DNA from: Bdellovibrionales bacterium
GTDB taxonomy: Bacteria; Bdellovibrionota; Bdellovibrionia; Bdellovibrionales; UBA1609
Direction: 5' to 3'
Assembly (NCBI GenBank): GCA_020435025.1
Contig: JAGRAG010000016.1
Location: 1-25,704 of the forward strand
DNA: 25,704 bases
Made by a program: the position numbers and the translations under genes. Below the pieces are notes generated by a model. It saw nothing but the letters and a program-made list of their open reading frames with translations. It did not search any database and was not told where the DNA came from. Of the stretch, positions 1-7,509 are shown piece by piece. Position 1 is the stretch's first letter, and each line of letters starts with the position of its first letter.

Positions 1-525
1 TTTCAAATTGCTAAGATTGTCATGGAAAGATTTGAGAAGGTTTCTGATGTATTATTAAATAGAATGGCCTTGTGTGCACGAGCGGAAAAGAACCAACAGA
101 GGTGGAGATCGTTTTTTTCTCAGTATGGATTTGAGTGGGGAAATGAACCGTCTTTGGGGTTCGCTTCATTGACGCAAATAAGTTTTCTCAATATGGCTCG
201 GATTTTAAAACAAAACGGTGTGTATTTTGTGGCTATGCAGTACCCTATGCAGCCTAATGGTCATATTGAGGCTTACTTTAAAGACCACCCCAAGTCTCTG
301 TGGCCAGATCGGATTGTTCATCTTGAGGCACCTTTTCAAAAGACCCTTTCTGAGAGATCTTACGAGGAACTCTTTGTAGATCGTTTCGCAGGATCGTTTG
401 GTCATGCCACTGAAATGGGAAATGAAATCATTGTTCGTGAATTGGTCCCGATGCTAGAGTCCATTTTTAAGAATCCGGATTATAAAAAAAAGGCCCACGC
501 TCGTCGTAGAAGTGATATACGGTGA
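1..525 (+). CDS. SGNH/GDSL-like hydrolase, C-terminal part (partial at left edge)
   Basis: The frame is open from the first base (FQIAKIV precedes the first Met at 22), so this is the 3' end of a longer gene rather than a short gene beginning at 22. Near the C-terminus the pattern FVDRFAGSFGHATEMGNEI resembles the last conserved block of SGNH/GDSL hydrolases, where an Asp and a His a few residues apart complete the catalytic dyad or triad and GHxTxxG precedes the final helix. Upstream, ILKQNGVYFVAMQYPM looks like the strand-turn segment before that block. The nucleophile Ser block would lie outside the window, so the family call rests on the C-terminal block alone. The tail (KKKAHARRRSDIR) is strongly basic. 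The substrate cannot be inferred; an esterase or acyl-transfer role on the cell surface is typical of the family. Confidence 0.5.
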   Translation, partial: FQIAKIVMERFEKVSDVLLNRMALCARAEKNQQRWRSFFSQYGFEWGNEPSLGFASLTQISFLNMARILKQNGVYFVAMQYPMQPNGHIEAYFKDHPKSLWPDRIVHLEAPFQKTLSERSYEELFVDRFAGSFGHATEMGNEIIVRELVPMLESIFKNPDYKKKAHARRRSDIR

Positions 526-989
526 GAAATTTTGAGTTGTGCGATCGCACGAGCTTTGGCAGGATGCCGAAGAATCCTAAGAGTTAAAGCAATGAGCCGA
601 AAAAAATCAATTTGGCACTCCCCAATGATCACTCACTCCCCGGAGTGCCAAACTGTATCCCCTTATCCCCTTAGCGGTATGATTCCCTTTAGTGGGGTGA
701 CATTCCCTCCAGTCCGTCACCACCGGGCTCTCCTTTGCGACAAGTTCGATGTCGAGGCAAAGACATCTTACTTATTCGTGTTCGGCCACTTGACTACACA
801 AGCTGATTCTCGCTTGTTGTAGCCCCCTTTTGGCTTAAGTTAGTTATACAGAGCGGACCGATAAAAAGCGATGAAATGGCTAGACAGAATTGTAGGAAAA
901 GTGTCGAAGTATGTGAAATATCACGTGATATTTGACATAATTCCCAGAAAAGTGTCGACTAGTAAGCGGTGATTGAAAATGGAGGGCTT
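526..989. other. Gene-poor, hairpin-rich intergenic region
   Basis: I see no convincing gene in these 464 bases. A frame at 532-822 begins with TTG, lacks a ribosome binding site, and its translation has no recognisable family. The region carries several short inverted repeats: an 11-bp perfect pair TTTGGCACTCC (611-621) / GGAGTGCCAAA (642-652); GATGTC/GACATC near 749-768; and CTACACAAGC (794-803) against GCTTGTTGTAG (812-822) with one bulge. It ends in the palindrome and direct repeats described separately. A decayed mobile element or a structured RNA would both fit; neither is demonstrated. Confidence 0.5.
896..958. promoter_or_regulatory. 18-bp palindrome between two 12-bp direct repeats (putative operator)
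   Basis: AAATATCACGTGATATTT (916-933) is a perfect 18-bp palindrome centred on CACGTG. It lies between two identical copies of GAAAAGTGTCGA (896-907 and 947-958) whose starts are 51 bp apart. A TTGACA hexamer (932-937) overlaps the right arm of the palindrome and could be a -35 box, but no good -10 box follows. The placement just upstream of the membrane-protein gene at 990 suggests a dimeric repressor site controlling it. The repeats could instead be the end of an old mobile element. Confidence 0.45.
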
Positions 990-1505
990 GTGGACGAGGG
1001 ATTATTGTTAAAGGTAGCTGAATGGTCTTTTCAGGTAAAAAAATGGGTTATGATTCTGTTCTTGTTGCTGACCACTGGATACTTCGTGACGGTGTTACCT
1101 GCGGAATACCCCCTTCTTATGAGAGGAGAAAAGGTCTCGGGAGTCATCACAGGATTGGCTCCTCGGTCCCATGAGGAAGTCATTGTCCCGGGAATCCTTA
1201 GGCTTTACAGTTCAAATTTTATGGCGACACCGCAAGCCATAGTTCAGTATGAGGTTCGAGGACAAACGTATCAGGTGGTCAATCATATAACTCGTAGTGG
1301 GCACTATCAAAGCCATGGCACTCTTCCTGTACTGTACGATCGTGATCATCCTAATGTAGCCAGGGTCTTTCACGGACATTGGACTTGGATTGACTATTAC
1401 ATTATAGGAGCCATGTGGTTAGCCTGTCTTTGGGGAACGTTCAACCTAAAAGTTTTCGATAGGGAAGAGGCTTTAAAGCTCATTCAAAAGAAAAAGCCGA
1501 TATAG
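990..1505 (+). CDS. DUF3592-like membrane protein
   Basis: About 171 residues. Layout: a hydrophobic segment near the N-terminus (WVMILFLLLTTGYFVTVLP), a soluble beta-rich middle, and a second membrane segment near the C-terminus (WIDYYIIGAMWLACLWGTF). The middle contains VQYEVRGQTYQVVN followed by LPVLYDRDHPNVARV, which is the typical pattern of DUF3592 proteins (a G-containing strand, then V-L-Y-x-x-x-x-P). The function of that family is unknown. The start is uncertain: GTG at 990 is preceded by GGAGG with a 4-base gap and is chosen here; GTG at 969 in the same frame has no clear ribosome binding site, and TTG at 1005 follows GAGGG. It stands alone, separated from the next gene by 216 bases, and the palindrome upstream may control it. 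Confidence 0.55.
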   Translation: MDEGLLLKVAEWSFQVKKWVMILFLLLTTGYFVTVLPAEYPLLMRGEKVSGVITGLAPRSHEEVIVPGILRLYSSNFMATPQAIVQYEVRGQTYQVVNHITRSGHYQSHGTLPVLYDRDHPNVARVFHGHWTWIDYYIIGAMWLACLWGTFNLKVFDREEALKLIQKKKPI

Positions 1506-1721
1506 CAGTTTATTGCTGCTTCAAAAAAAATGAAACACAATTCTAACTACGACTCTCGAAACCGAAATTTGCGAGCTGCCTTAAGGTATTGGATATCAAG
1601 AGTAATTTCTTTTTTTCTTAAATATGAAAGTAAAGGTGCGAATTGAGACACCCTGGTGTTTTTTGATCTTGAGTGTAACTCATTATGCTAATCTGGACCT
1701 ATCGACAGCACTGGGGAGCGT

Positions 1722-2978
1722 ATGAAGCAGGTTCAATTTCAAAGAGTTATGGTTAAATATGGCAAATACATTTTACCGTCATTATTGAGGAAAAAATTTT
1801 ATTCAAGGTCCTTTAAGTTTCCACGACCTTTAGATAAAGAGATCACCATATCAGTTGCGGAAAGCAGTGAGGATTTTAAAGCGGCCTTTGCTCTCATTTA
1901 TAGTGAGTACCTTCGGTTAGGGTATATTAAAAAAGATGATATTCGAATGTATTATAAACTCCATCATCTGCTTCCTGAGTCCACCCTAATTGTCGCAAAG
2001 AAACAAGGTCAAGTTATTGGAACCATCTCGTTAATTCGTGACAATGAATTCGGGTTGCCACTGGAATCTTGTTTTGCTCTTTCAGAAAATAGAAAAGAGA
2101 GTGCGAGAAATAAGAGATTGGTTGAGATTTGCAGCTTTGTAATTGATCGAAGCTACAGGCGAACAGGTGGAACGGATCTGTCCATTTATATGTTTAAATA
2201 CCTCTATGAGTATGCGGCTCAGTTTATGCAGGCGGGCCTTTTATTTATTGCAATCACTCCTCACCACTTTGACTTTTATCGCTTTTTATTTGGCTTTAAA
2301 AAGTGGAGTCCCAAAATTAAAAATTATATGGGGGCTCCAGCAATGAACTGTTACTTGGATGTGCCAAAGGCCTCTCAATTTTTAATGAGATCTAAAAGCT
2401 GTCAAGAAGGTAATAACGAGTGTTTCTCTGAATTTTTCCTAAATAAAAAATGCACCAATTTTATTTTTCCGGAAAGAGTCTTTCATAAAATTACAGACAA
2501 TAATATGTCCCTTTTTGAAATTAAGTTTTTTCTCAGAAAAAAACCGGAAATAGTGAGTGATTTAACAGAAAATCAGATAAGGGCTCTTTATTTAAAGTTT
2601 GGATACAAAAAGGCAAAAAAGATCCTCCCTAAGCTATTGAAAGTGCCGTCGTACTTGAAAAGGGAGACAAGATTTGAGGTGGAGTGTTTAGCAAAATGGG
2701 AAGAGCGTGAGAGCAATATCCGAGCTATTCAAACGGCGAAGGTATCGAACGTCTCATCTTCCGGCCTTTATATTCAAAAACAGTTAGTGGAGCGGGACAC
2801 TTTGAAGATGCGGATTTCTGTTGGTAGTAATTTGATGGCTCAGCTTCAAGTGAAAGTGATCCATTCTTGTGAAGAGGGATCACGACTACAGATAGTGGAT
2901 TCTTCTAAAGAGTGGAGTCAGTTCATTTCTTATCTAAGTTCTCAACATATAAATACGGCTCGACAAAGGATGTCTTAA
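1722..2978 (+). CDS. FeeM-like N-acyl amino acid synthase (GNAT fold) fused to a C-terminal PilZ domain
   Basis: 418 residues, start supported by GGGGAG just upstream of the ATG. Residues about 40-225 resemble the acyl-homoserine-lactone-synthase-like branch of the GNAT fold that includes FeeM and the PEP-CTERM-associated acyltransferases: ITISVAESSEDFKAAFALIYSEYLRLGYI, STLIVAKKQGQVIGTISLI, then VEICSFVIDRSYRR and FIAITPHHFDFYRFLFGF. Known FeeM makes N-acyl tyrosine from acyl-ACP. Residues about 312-405 form a PilZ domain: R314-E-T-R317 and N343-V-S-S-S-G348, the second matching the (D/N)xSxxG c-di-GMP motif; the first is RxxR rather than the canonical RxxxR. A connecting stretch of about 85 residues is unassigned. 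The next gene begins 16 bases downstream, so the two are probably cotranscribed. Control of acyl-amino-acid production by c-di-GMP is an inference; the acyl acceptor is unknown. Confidence 0.72.
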   Translation: MKQVQFQRVMVKYGKYILPSLLRKKFYSRSFKFPRPLDKEITISVAESSEDFKAAFALIYSEYLRLGYIKKDDIRMYYKLHHLLPESTLIVAKKQGQVIGTISLIRDNEFGLPLESCFALSENRKESARNKRLVEICSFVIDRSYRRTGGTDLSIYMFKYLYEYAAQFMQAGLLFIAITPHHFDFYRFLFGFKKWSPKIKNYMGAPAMNCYLDVPKASQFLMRSKSCQEGNNECFSEFFLNKKCTNFIFPERVFHKITDNNMSLFEIKFFLRKKPEIVSDLTENQIRALYLKFGYKKAKKILPKLLKVPSYLKRETRFEVECLAKWEERESNIRAIQTAKVSNVSSSGLYIQKQLVERDTLKMRISVGSNLMAQLQVKVIHSCEEGSRLQIVDSSKEWSQFISYLSSQHINTARQRMS

Positions 2979-2994
2979 CAAAAGGAGTTCATCT

Positions 2995-3816
2995 ATGAAT
3001 AGCTATAAGAATTTAACACTTAGAAATTGGGGTTATGTTTGCGAGTCCCTTCAGCAGAAGATTTCGTCGACGACCCTGGTGATTGCAGGATGTGGAATGG
3101 GCAGTGTTGTCGTTGAAGTCGCTACGCGAATAGGGTTTCAAAAATTTGTATTAGTAGATGGGGATACCGTAGAGGCTCACAATCTCAATCGGCAAGCCTT
3201 TGGAGTTTCTGATATCGGTACAATGAAAGTGGAAGCTCTAAAAAAGAGAATTTTGGAGATCAACCCTCAAGCGGAAGTGCTGGCTCATCCGGTCAATGTT
3301 ACTTTGGAAAATGTCTCTGAGGTCGTGGCTTCGGGAGACATTGTGATCGATACAATTGATTTCTTAGATCTCTCAGCGATCACCGCCCTTCATGATTGTG
3401 CTTTCAAGTTGGGTAAACCGATCATCAGTGCGATGAATGTGGGCTTTGGATCACTTGCCATTTGCATTGATCCACAGGGCATGGAAGGGGGGACTCCTTT
3501 TCGAAATTACTTTGGATTGCCGATGGAAGGGGAGTTAAAGGAGTCTTCTTACACTCATTTTTTTCAAATTTTATTTTCCAAACTAGAGCCGAAATTAGAT
3601 AAGCAGGTGGTTCAGACCATGAACTATGTCTTTCATCAAATGAAAGATGGCAAGCCCTGTCCAGCTCCGCAGGTTGCCCCGGGATCCTATGCTACGGGAG
3701 CCTTGGTGGTCACGATGCTCGCAAGGTTTCTAAATGGGGAGGAGTTGCAAAAGGGACCGCATATGGTAGGACTTGATTTAGGTCTGCTTAGCCAACAAAC
3801 AGTGATTCGGTTTTAA
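2995..3816 (+). CDS. E1/ThiF-like adenylating enzyme
   Basis: 273 residues, with AAAGGAG 8 bases before the ATG. It has the full nucleotide-binding signature of the ubiquitin-activating E1/ThiF/MoeB family: a glycine-rich loop AGCGMGS (31-37), acidic strand end VDGDTVE (54-60), NLNRQ (63-67, with the Arg finger and Asn), a conserved Lys (MKVEAL, K78) and TIDFLD (120-125). Near the C-terminus PCPAPQVAPGSYATGALVV resembles the MoeB-type tail helix region, but there is no CxxC pair for zinc. Family members adenylate a carboxylate, often the C-terminal glycine of a ubiquitin-like carrier. No ubiquitin-like, JAB or E2-like gene is visible nearby; the only operon partner is the FeeM-PilZ gene. I infer it could activate the product of that enzyme, or act on a carrier encoded elsewhere. 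Confidence 0.75.
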   Translation: MNSYKNLTLRNWGYVCESLQQKISSTTLVIAGCGMGSVVVEVATRIGFQKFVLVDGDTVEAHNLNRQAFGVSDIGTMKVEALKKRILEINPQAEVLAHPVNVTLENVSEVVASGDIVIDTIDFLDLSAITALHDCAFKLGKPIISAMNVGFGSLAICIDPQGMEGGTPFRNYFGLPMEGELKESSYTHFFQILFSKLEPKLDKQVVQTMNYVFHQMKDGKPCPAPQVAPGSYATGALVVTMLARFLNGEELQKGPHMVGLDLGLLSQQTVIRF

Positions 3817-3832
3817 ATTTCGATCTGCAATT

Positions 3833-3840
3833 AAAGGAGG
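3833..3840 (+). other. Orphan Shine-Dalgarno sequence after the E1-like gene
   Basis: AAAGGAGG, a near-ideal ribosome binding site, lies 17 bases past the stop codon of the E1-like gene, yet no ATG, GTG or TTG follows at a usable distance and the next gene is convergent. It may be chance or what remains of a lost third operon gene. Confidence 0.3.
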
Positions 3841-3868
3841 CGGTTCGAATCAAGCAAAACTTTTGGGC

Positions 3869-4891
3869 TTATTCGGCAATAATAAATTCGAATTTTGCTT
3901 CTAAGAGAGAGCGGAAAGAGAAATTATGAATGCGTTGCCACCGTCCCAGAGGACTGATTTGAAAATAGATCCAGTCTTTGTAGATTAACTGACGAAATGA
4001 TATTCCTATTTCATAGGTTTGGATAAAAAGACCACGGCTGAGTTCACTTAAGGTTCCTGCCCAGTAGGTCAGGTACTTTTCAGTACTTAAGGGGTGAAAG
4101 AGGCTCACGGTATGAGTCATCTCTGAGTAATCTTGAGTATCTTTCCAAAAAAGATCATTTGAAAAAGAAAACAGTTTGCCTCTGGAAAGAGCTTTCTCAA
4201 AAGCACCTTGGGTGTGGGTCTCCCATCCTTCTTCGTTGTACCAAGCGACATCTTGTACAAGTTTTAAAAAGAAATCATCCCGTAGAGGAATTCGATGACG
4301 GGCCCGAGTTTTTGCGAAGGGCTGCGGGGGCCACACAAGTCGAATCCCTGTATCAAAACCAATATGTGTTTCCTTGTTTGAGGTGGGAGTGAAGCGAAGA
4401 CCGGCATTGTACTGTCGCTCTTCTGGGGTTCCTTGGAGTTTCGAGCTATTTGAAACGGCTGTCGTTGAGCCTTCTTTATTTGTTTGATTAAAGCTCTCTA
4501 ACAGCAGATGGAATTTCTTTTCTGTGTTGGGTAAGGCGATTTGCGCGGAAAGGTCGAAGATTTCAGAGGGCGTTTCGTACTCCTCATACAATTGACCGAA
4601 AGTGATTCGTATTCGACTGTTGTTGCGAGACTCTTTGTCGGCGCTCTCTCCTCCTAATATATTGTCGAGTGTGTTGGAAAGGGTGACCATGTTGTCAGCA
4701 AGACGCTTTCGCTTAAGCTCAATATAATCCATGGGATTTTTCAAAACATCAGTGTTTTTTTCAGCCTCTTCTTGAAGCTCCATATCTAATATTGTCTCTA
4801 AATCGGAAAACCCCTCTTGGGAGAGAGTTGGCGTCGAGATCACTAACGCAGTCAATTTTAGAAAACTAAGAAGAATAACTCGTAGATGCAT
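3869..4891 (-). CDS. Predicted outer-membrane beta-barrel protein, family not recognised
   Basis: 340 residues. The N-terminus MHLRVILLSFLKLTALVISTPTLSQ looks like a Sec signal peptide. Next comes an acidic, Lys/Glu-rich helical stretch (about 25-85), then a long region of alternating polar and aromatic residues (ITFGQLYEEY, KKFHLLLESF, YNAGLRFTP, THIGFDTGIRLVW, YLTYWAGTLS, TYEIGISFRQLIY, WIYFQISPLGRW). The protein ends in a beta-strand, LLEAKFEFIIAE, as barrels often do, although the final residue is not aromatic. I do not recognise the family; a non-specific surface or transport role is possible. The gene converges with the E1-like gene with 52 bases between their stops and no obvious terminator. 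Confidence 0.5.
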   Translation of the reverse strand: MHLRVILLSFLKLTALVISTPTLSQEGFSDLETILDMELQEEAEKNTDVLKNPMDYIELKRKRLADNMVTLSNTLDNILGGESADKESRNNSRIRITFGQLYEEYETPSEIFDLSAQIALPNTEKKFHLLLESFNQTNKEGSTTAVSNSSKLQGTPEERQYNAGLRFTPTSNKETHIGFDTGIRLVWPPQPFAKTRARHRIPLRDDFFLKLVQDVAWYNEEGWETHTQGAFEKALSRGKLFSFSNDLFWKDTQDYSEMTHTVSLFHPLSTEKYLTYWAGTLSELSRGLFIQTYEIGISFRQLIYKDWIYFQISPLGRWQRIHNFSFRSLLEAKFEFIIAE

Positions 4892-5186
4892 AGTTCAATT
4901 TATCACTGTCTGAGGTTGGGAAGTAGACGATTTCTTGCTTTAATATCAGGCATTTATGTCTCTTTTAATTCAATTTTCTTATGAATCTGTAAAAATTATC
5001 TAATAGTTTAATAAAAATTACACAAAGTGTCGCAAAAAGTTTTTATTGTAACCACATGTAATAACAAGGAAATCAGTAAATAAGACCCAAAGTGGAACCA
5101 TTTTTCTTGAAAAAACTTCCAAAGATATGAAAAATCCTCAGGCATTAGAGAACGATAAAGTTCTCCTAAGGGACAGGGAGGAAAGA

Positions 5187-6839
5187 ATGAACGGGATGGT
5201 TCATAAAATTTTTGGGATTTTAACGCTTCTAATTAGCTTGGGTCTTACTCTCACGAGTGCGGCGGCTAGTAAGCGATATATTGTGTCGGTGAAGTCCGGG
5301 CCGGCCTATCAGACGGTTCTCAGTCAGGTTAATGAACTTAAATTAATGAGTGCGACCAATGAAGGTGAAGGTCTATTTGGAACTAAGGCGGTTGTCAAAG
5401 ACACTCTAGATGGAATTGAGATGTTGATTATTGAGTCTTCTCATCCTTCCGATATTGCAAAAATTAAAGCACAACCTAATGTGATTGATGTCGAAGAAGA
5501 AATTTTCTTTGATGCTCCTCAGCCGATGAATGTGGATCCTCTGAAGGCCTCTTATGTAGTGATCCCTTATGCATTAGATGTTCCATGGGGAATCACTGCC
5601 GTAAAAGCTCCTCAAGCCTGGAGCTTGTCGAACTATGGTGTGGGTGCGAGAGTGATGGTTTTGGACACGGGAATCGATAAAGATCATATTGATTTGGCTA
5701 GTCGTTTTGAAAAAGGGCAAAACTTTTTTAACGATAATAACCCTGGTCCTTACGACTTCTTTGACCTGATCGGTCACGGAACGCACGTTGCGGGAACCAT
5801 TGCCGCCGATGGCAATCATACAGGTCTTGTTGGTGTGGCTCCAGGAGCGGCGATCTTAGCGGGCCGCGTCTGCGGAACTCGTGGTTGTAGCTCTGTAGCA
5901 ATTCTTCAAGGTGTGAACTGGGGCGTTCAAGAAAATGTAGACGTGATCAGTATGTCACTAGGTGGGCCTTTTCCTCCTTCTTCGGCTCTTGCTTACGAAA
6001 GAGCCTATGCCCAAAACATAGTTATTGTTGCTGCGGCAGGAAACGATGGAACGGGTAAGTTGTCTTATCCTGCGGCTCTTCCGACAGTCATTGCTGTGGG
6101 TGCTGTTGACTCTACATTAGCGCGAGCTCAGTTTTCTCAATATGGTGACGGATTAGATATTATGGGTCCTGGAGTCGATGTGCTTTCTTCAGTTCCTACC
6201 GGATCTGCTAAGATGGCGCAAACCAGTATTGATTTTGGGAAGGGTTTGCAAATTGTTAACAGCACAATGTTTCAAGGTGCCAAAGAAGCCACTCAACCTT
6301 TATTGGGACCCATGGTTTATGCGGGACTTGGTAAAGAAACGGATTTTGTAAATGATGTTTCTGGAAAAGTGGCCCTCATTTCACGCGGAGAGATCAACTT
6401 TGCTGACAAAGTAAAAAACGCAATGGCACGAGGAGCTGTTGGTGTTGTGATCTTCAACAATCAGCCTGGATTAATCACTGGAAGTTTGACGAGTGACGGT
6501 TCTGTGGTTGATGTTCCAGTCGTGATGATTGAGGAATCTATTGGAACGGCGATTGCGACCAACCTAAATCGTGGTCATCAGCAAACCGTTCAAATAGCGA
6601 CGATCAGAACCAGTCATCAAGCGATGTCAGGTACTTCCATGGCGACACCTCATGTGTCAGGTGTCGTAGCTTTGATCAAAGCGACCAATAGAAACCTGAC
6701 TGTCGAGCAAGTTCGTCAAATTCTTCACGGTTCGGCTCATAAATTGGGTGCCGCAAAAGAGTATGGCGCCGGTTTAACCAACGCAGAAGCCGCTGTTCAA
6801 GCTGCCGCATCTGCGACGCCACTACAGGTAGCCAACTAA
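5187..6839 (+). CDS. Secreted subtilisin-like serine peptidase (S8) with inhibitor I9-like propeptide and PA insert
   Basis: 550 residues from the ATG at 5187, chosen because AGGGAGGA lies just upstream and the signal peptide MNGMVHKIFGILTLLISLGLTLTSAAA starts there; an in-frame ATG at 5127 would add 20 charged residues and has no ribosome site. Residues about 29-110 resemble an I9 propeptide (RYIVSVKSG to NVIDVEEEIFF). The catalytic triad is intact: Asp160 (VLDTGID), His197 (GHGTHVAGT) and Ser484 (SGTSMATPHVSG), with the oxyanion Asn286 (AAAGNDG). Between Asn and Ser, residues about 350-470 form a PA (protease-associated) domain with GKVALISRGEINFADKVKNA and GAVGVVIFNN. This arrangement is common in secreted or surface subtilases that degrade proteins outside the cell. 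It is monocistronic, ending in a strong terminator. Function as a broad exoprotease is inferred from the family. Confidence 0.93.
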   Translation: MNGMVHKIFGILTLLISLGLTLTSAAASKRYIVSVKSGPAYQTVLSQVNELKLMSATNEGEGLFGTKAVVKDTLDGIEMLIIESSHPSDIAKIKAQPNVIDVEEEIFFDAPQPMNVDPLKASYVVIPYALDVPWGITAVKAPQAWSLSNYGVGARVMVLDTGIDKDHIDLASRFEKGQNFFNDNNPGPYDFFDLIGHGTHVAGTIAADGNHTGLVGVAPGAAILAGRVCGTRGCSSVAILQGVNWGVQENVDVISMSLGGPFPPSSALAYERAYAQNIVIVAAAGNDGTGKLSYPAALPTVIAVGAVDSTLARAQFSQYGDGLDIMGPGVDVLSSVPTGSAKMAQTSIDFGKGLQIVNSTMFQGAKEATQPLLGPMVYAGLGKETDFVNDVSGKVALISRGEINFADKVKNAMARGAVGVVIFNNQPGLITGSLTSDGSVVDVPVVMIEESIGTAIATNLNRGHQQTVQIATIRTSHQAMSGTSMATPHVSGVVALIKATNRNLTVEQVRQILHGSAHKLGAAKEYGAGLTNAEAAVQAAASATPLQVAN

Positions 6840-6863
6840 TATTGTAAAAAAATGTGTATGTTT

Positions 6864-6893
6864 AAAGGAGACTCAAAGAGTCTCCTTTTTTTT
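6864..6893 (+). terminator. Rho-independent terminator after the subtilase gene
   Basis: A perfect 8-bp stem GGAGACTC (6867-6874) / GAGTCTCC (6878-6885) with an AAA loop is followed by eight T residues. It begins 24 bases after the subtilase stop codon. Confidence 0.93.
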
Positions 6894-6896
6894 AAA

Positions 6897-6922
6897 GTAC
6901 CAGTATCTTTTTAGTTTCGATA
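6897..6922 (+). repeat. Solitary copy of the MITE-like terminal repeat
   Basis: The sequence from 6897 (GTACCAGTATCTTTTTAG...) matches the left end of the 150-bp element at 12534 over 26 bases, after which similarity fades (TAATCGG versus TATTCGG). No facing copy is found downstream, so this is a lone end or a truncated copy. It begins four bases after the subtilase terminator T-run. Confidence 0.75.
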
Positions 6923-6965
6923 ATCGGACTCTATCCGTACATCAGCTTCTTTTTATTCAAAAATT

Positions 6966-7027
6966 TATACAACTTGCAAACAGCACCCTTTATCCGCAAT
7001 TACAGGGTGCTGTTTGCAAGTTGTATA
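6966..7027. repeat. Perfect 24-bp inverted repeat (14-base loop)
   Basis: Arms 6966-6989 and 7004-7027 are exact reverse complements, with TTATCCGCAATTAC between them. There is no T-run after either arm. A transcript through it would form a 24-bp duplex. It could be a mobile hairpin element, a binding site, or an RNA processing signal. Confidence 0.85.
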
Positions 7028-7509
7028 GTTTATGAACAAAAAGAAATTAATGGCTGTCGTTTCGAGCTCTTCACTTGGGGCTACAGGATGGACTTGTCTT
7101 TTTTGTAAACACAGATTTCACTTCTACAGCACTTTATGTGTCGAAATGAAGCAGAATTTGTATGAGATTCTTAAATTGATTCACAGAACTTATCCCGTTT
7201 GTTGTTCACTCATTTTACACTGCCTAGGTCTAGCCAAAATATGAAACATTTTGCTTTGTGTTGAGGGTGATTCAATGTGAGGCAATGAGATTTGATAAGA
7301 GTTCGATTCATTGTTCATTTTGATTTGAATCCATTTCTTTGATTATTTGTGTTTGCGCGTCACGGAAATTTCAGTTTGGCCTTTGCTTTGCTCTAAGAAA
7401 GATCAAATGGGAACTTGTGCAAACCTTCTCGTGAAACATAAGTAGAAAGCAGATTTTTTTCTCTGCCGAGTATGTCATTGCACACTTAAGAAAAGTGAGT
7501 GGAGGGGAT

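Larger units (their letters stand above)
6840..7509. other. Long non-coding gap with terminator, solitary repeat end and large hairpin
   Basis: No gene is convincing in these 670 bases. Besides the terminator, it holds the lone copy of the MITE-like end (6897-6922) and the perfect 24-bp inverted repeat (6966-7027), both listed separately. A 70-codon frame at 7032-7244 starts 5 bases after the hairpin with MNKKKLMAVVSSSSLGA, which has the look of a signal-peptide start, but it has no ribosome site and its remainder resembles nothing known; it may be a decayed secreted-protein gene. From 7245 to 7509 I see only AT-rich sequence, probably carrying the promoter of the lipoprotein gene. Confidence 0.6.

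Noticed and set aside
532..822. 96-codon frame starting with TTG
   Set aside because: No ribosome site and no recognisable protein pattern; the DNA is full of hairpins, so the frame is probably chance or a remnant.
1504..1520. AGCAG/CTGCT hairpin after the DUF3592 gene as a terminator
   Set aside because: Only five base pairs and no T-run on the plus strand; too weak to call.
897..7150. Scattered GTGTCG(A) motifs (near 901, 952, 5028, 7140, and in the typA promoter at about 25446)
   Set aside because: A motif this short is expected a few times by chance in 25 kb; only the repeated 12-base copies around the palindrome are retained.
7032..7244. 70-codon frame after the 24-bp hairpin with a signal-like start
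   Set aside because: No ribosome site, and the sequence after residue 20 looks random; at most a decayed gene, so it is described only in the gap entry.
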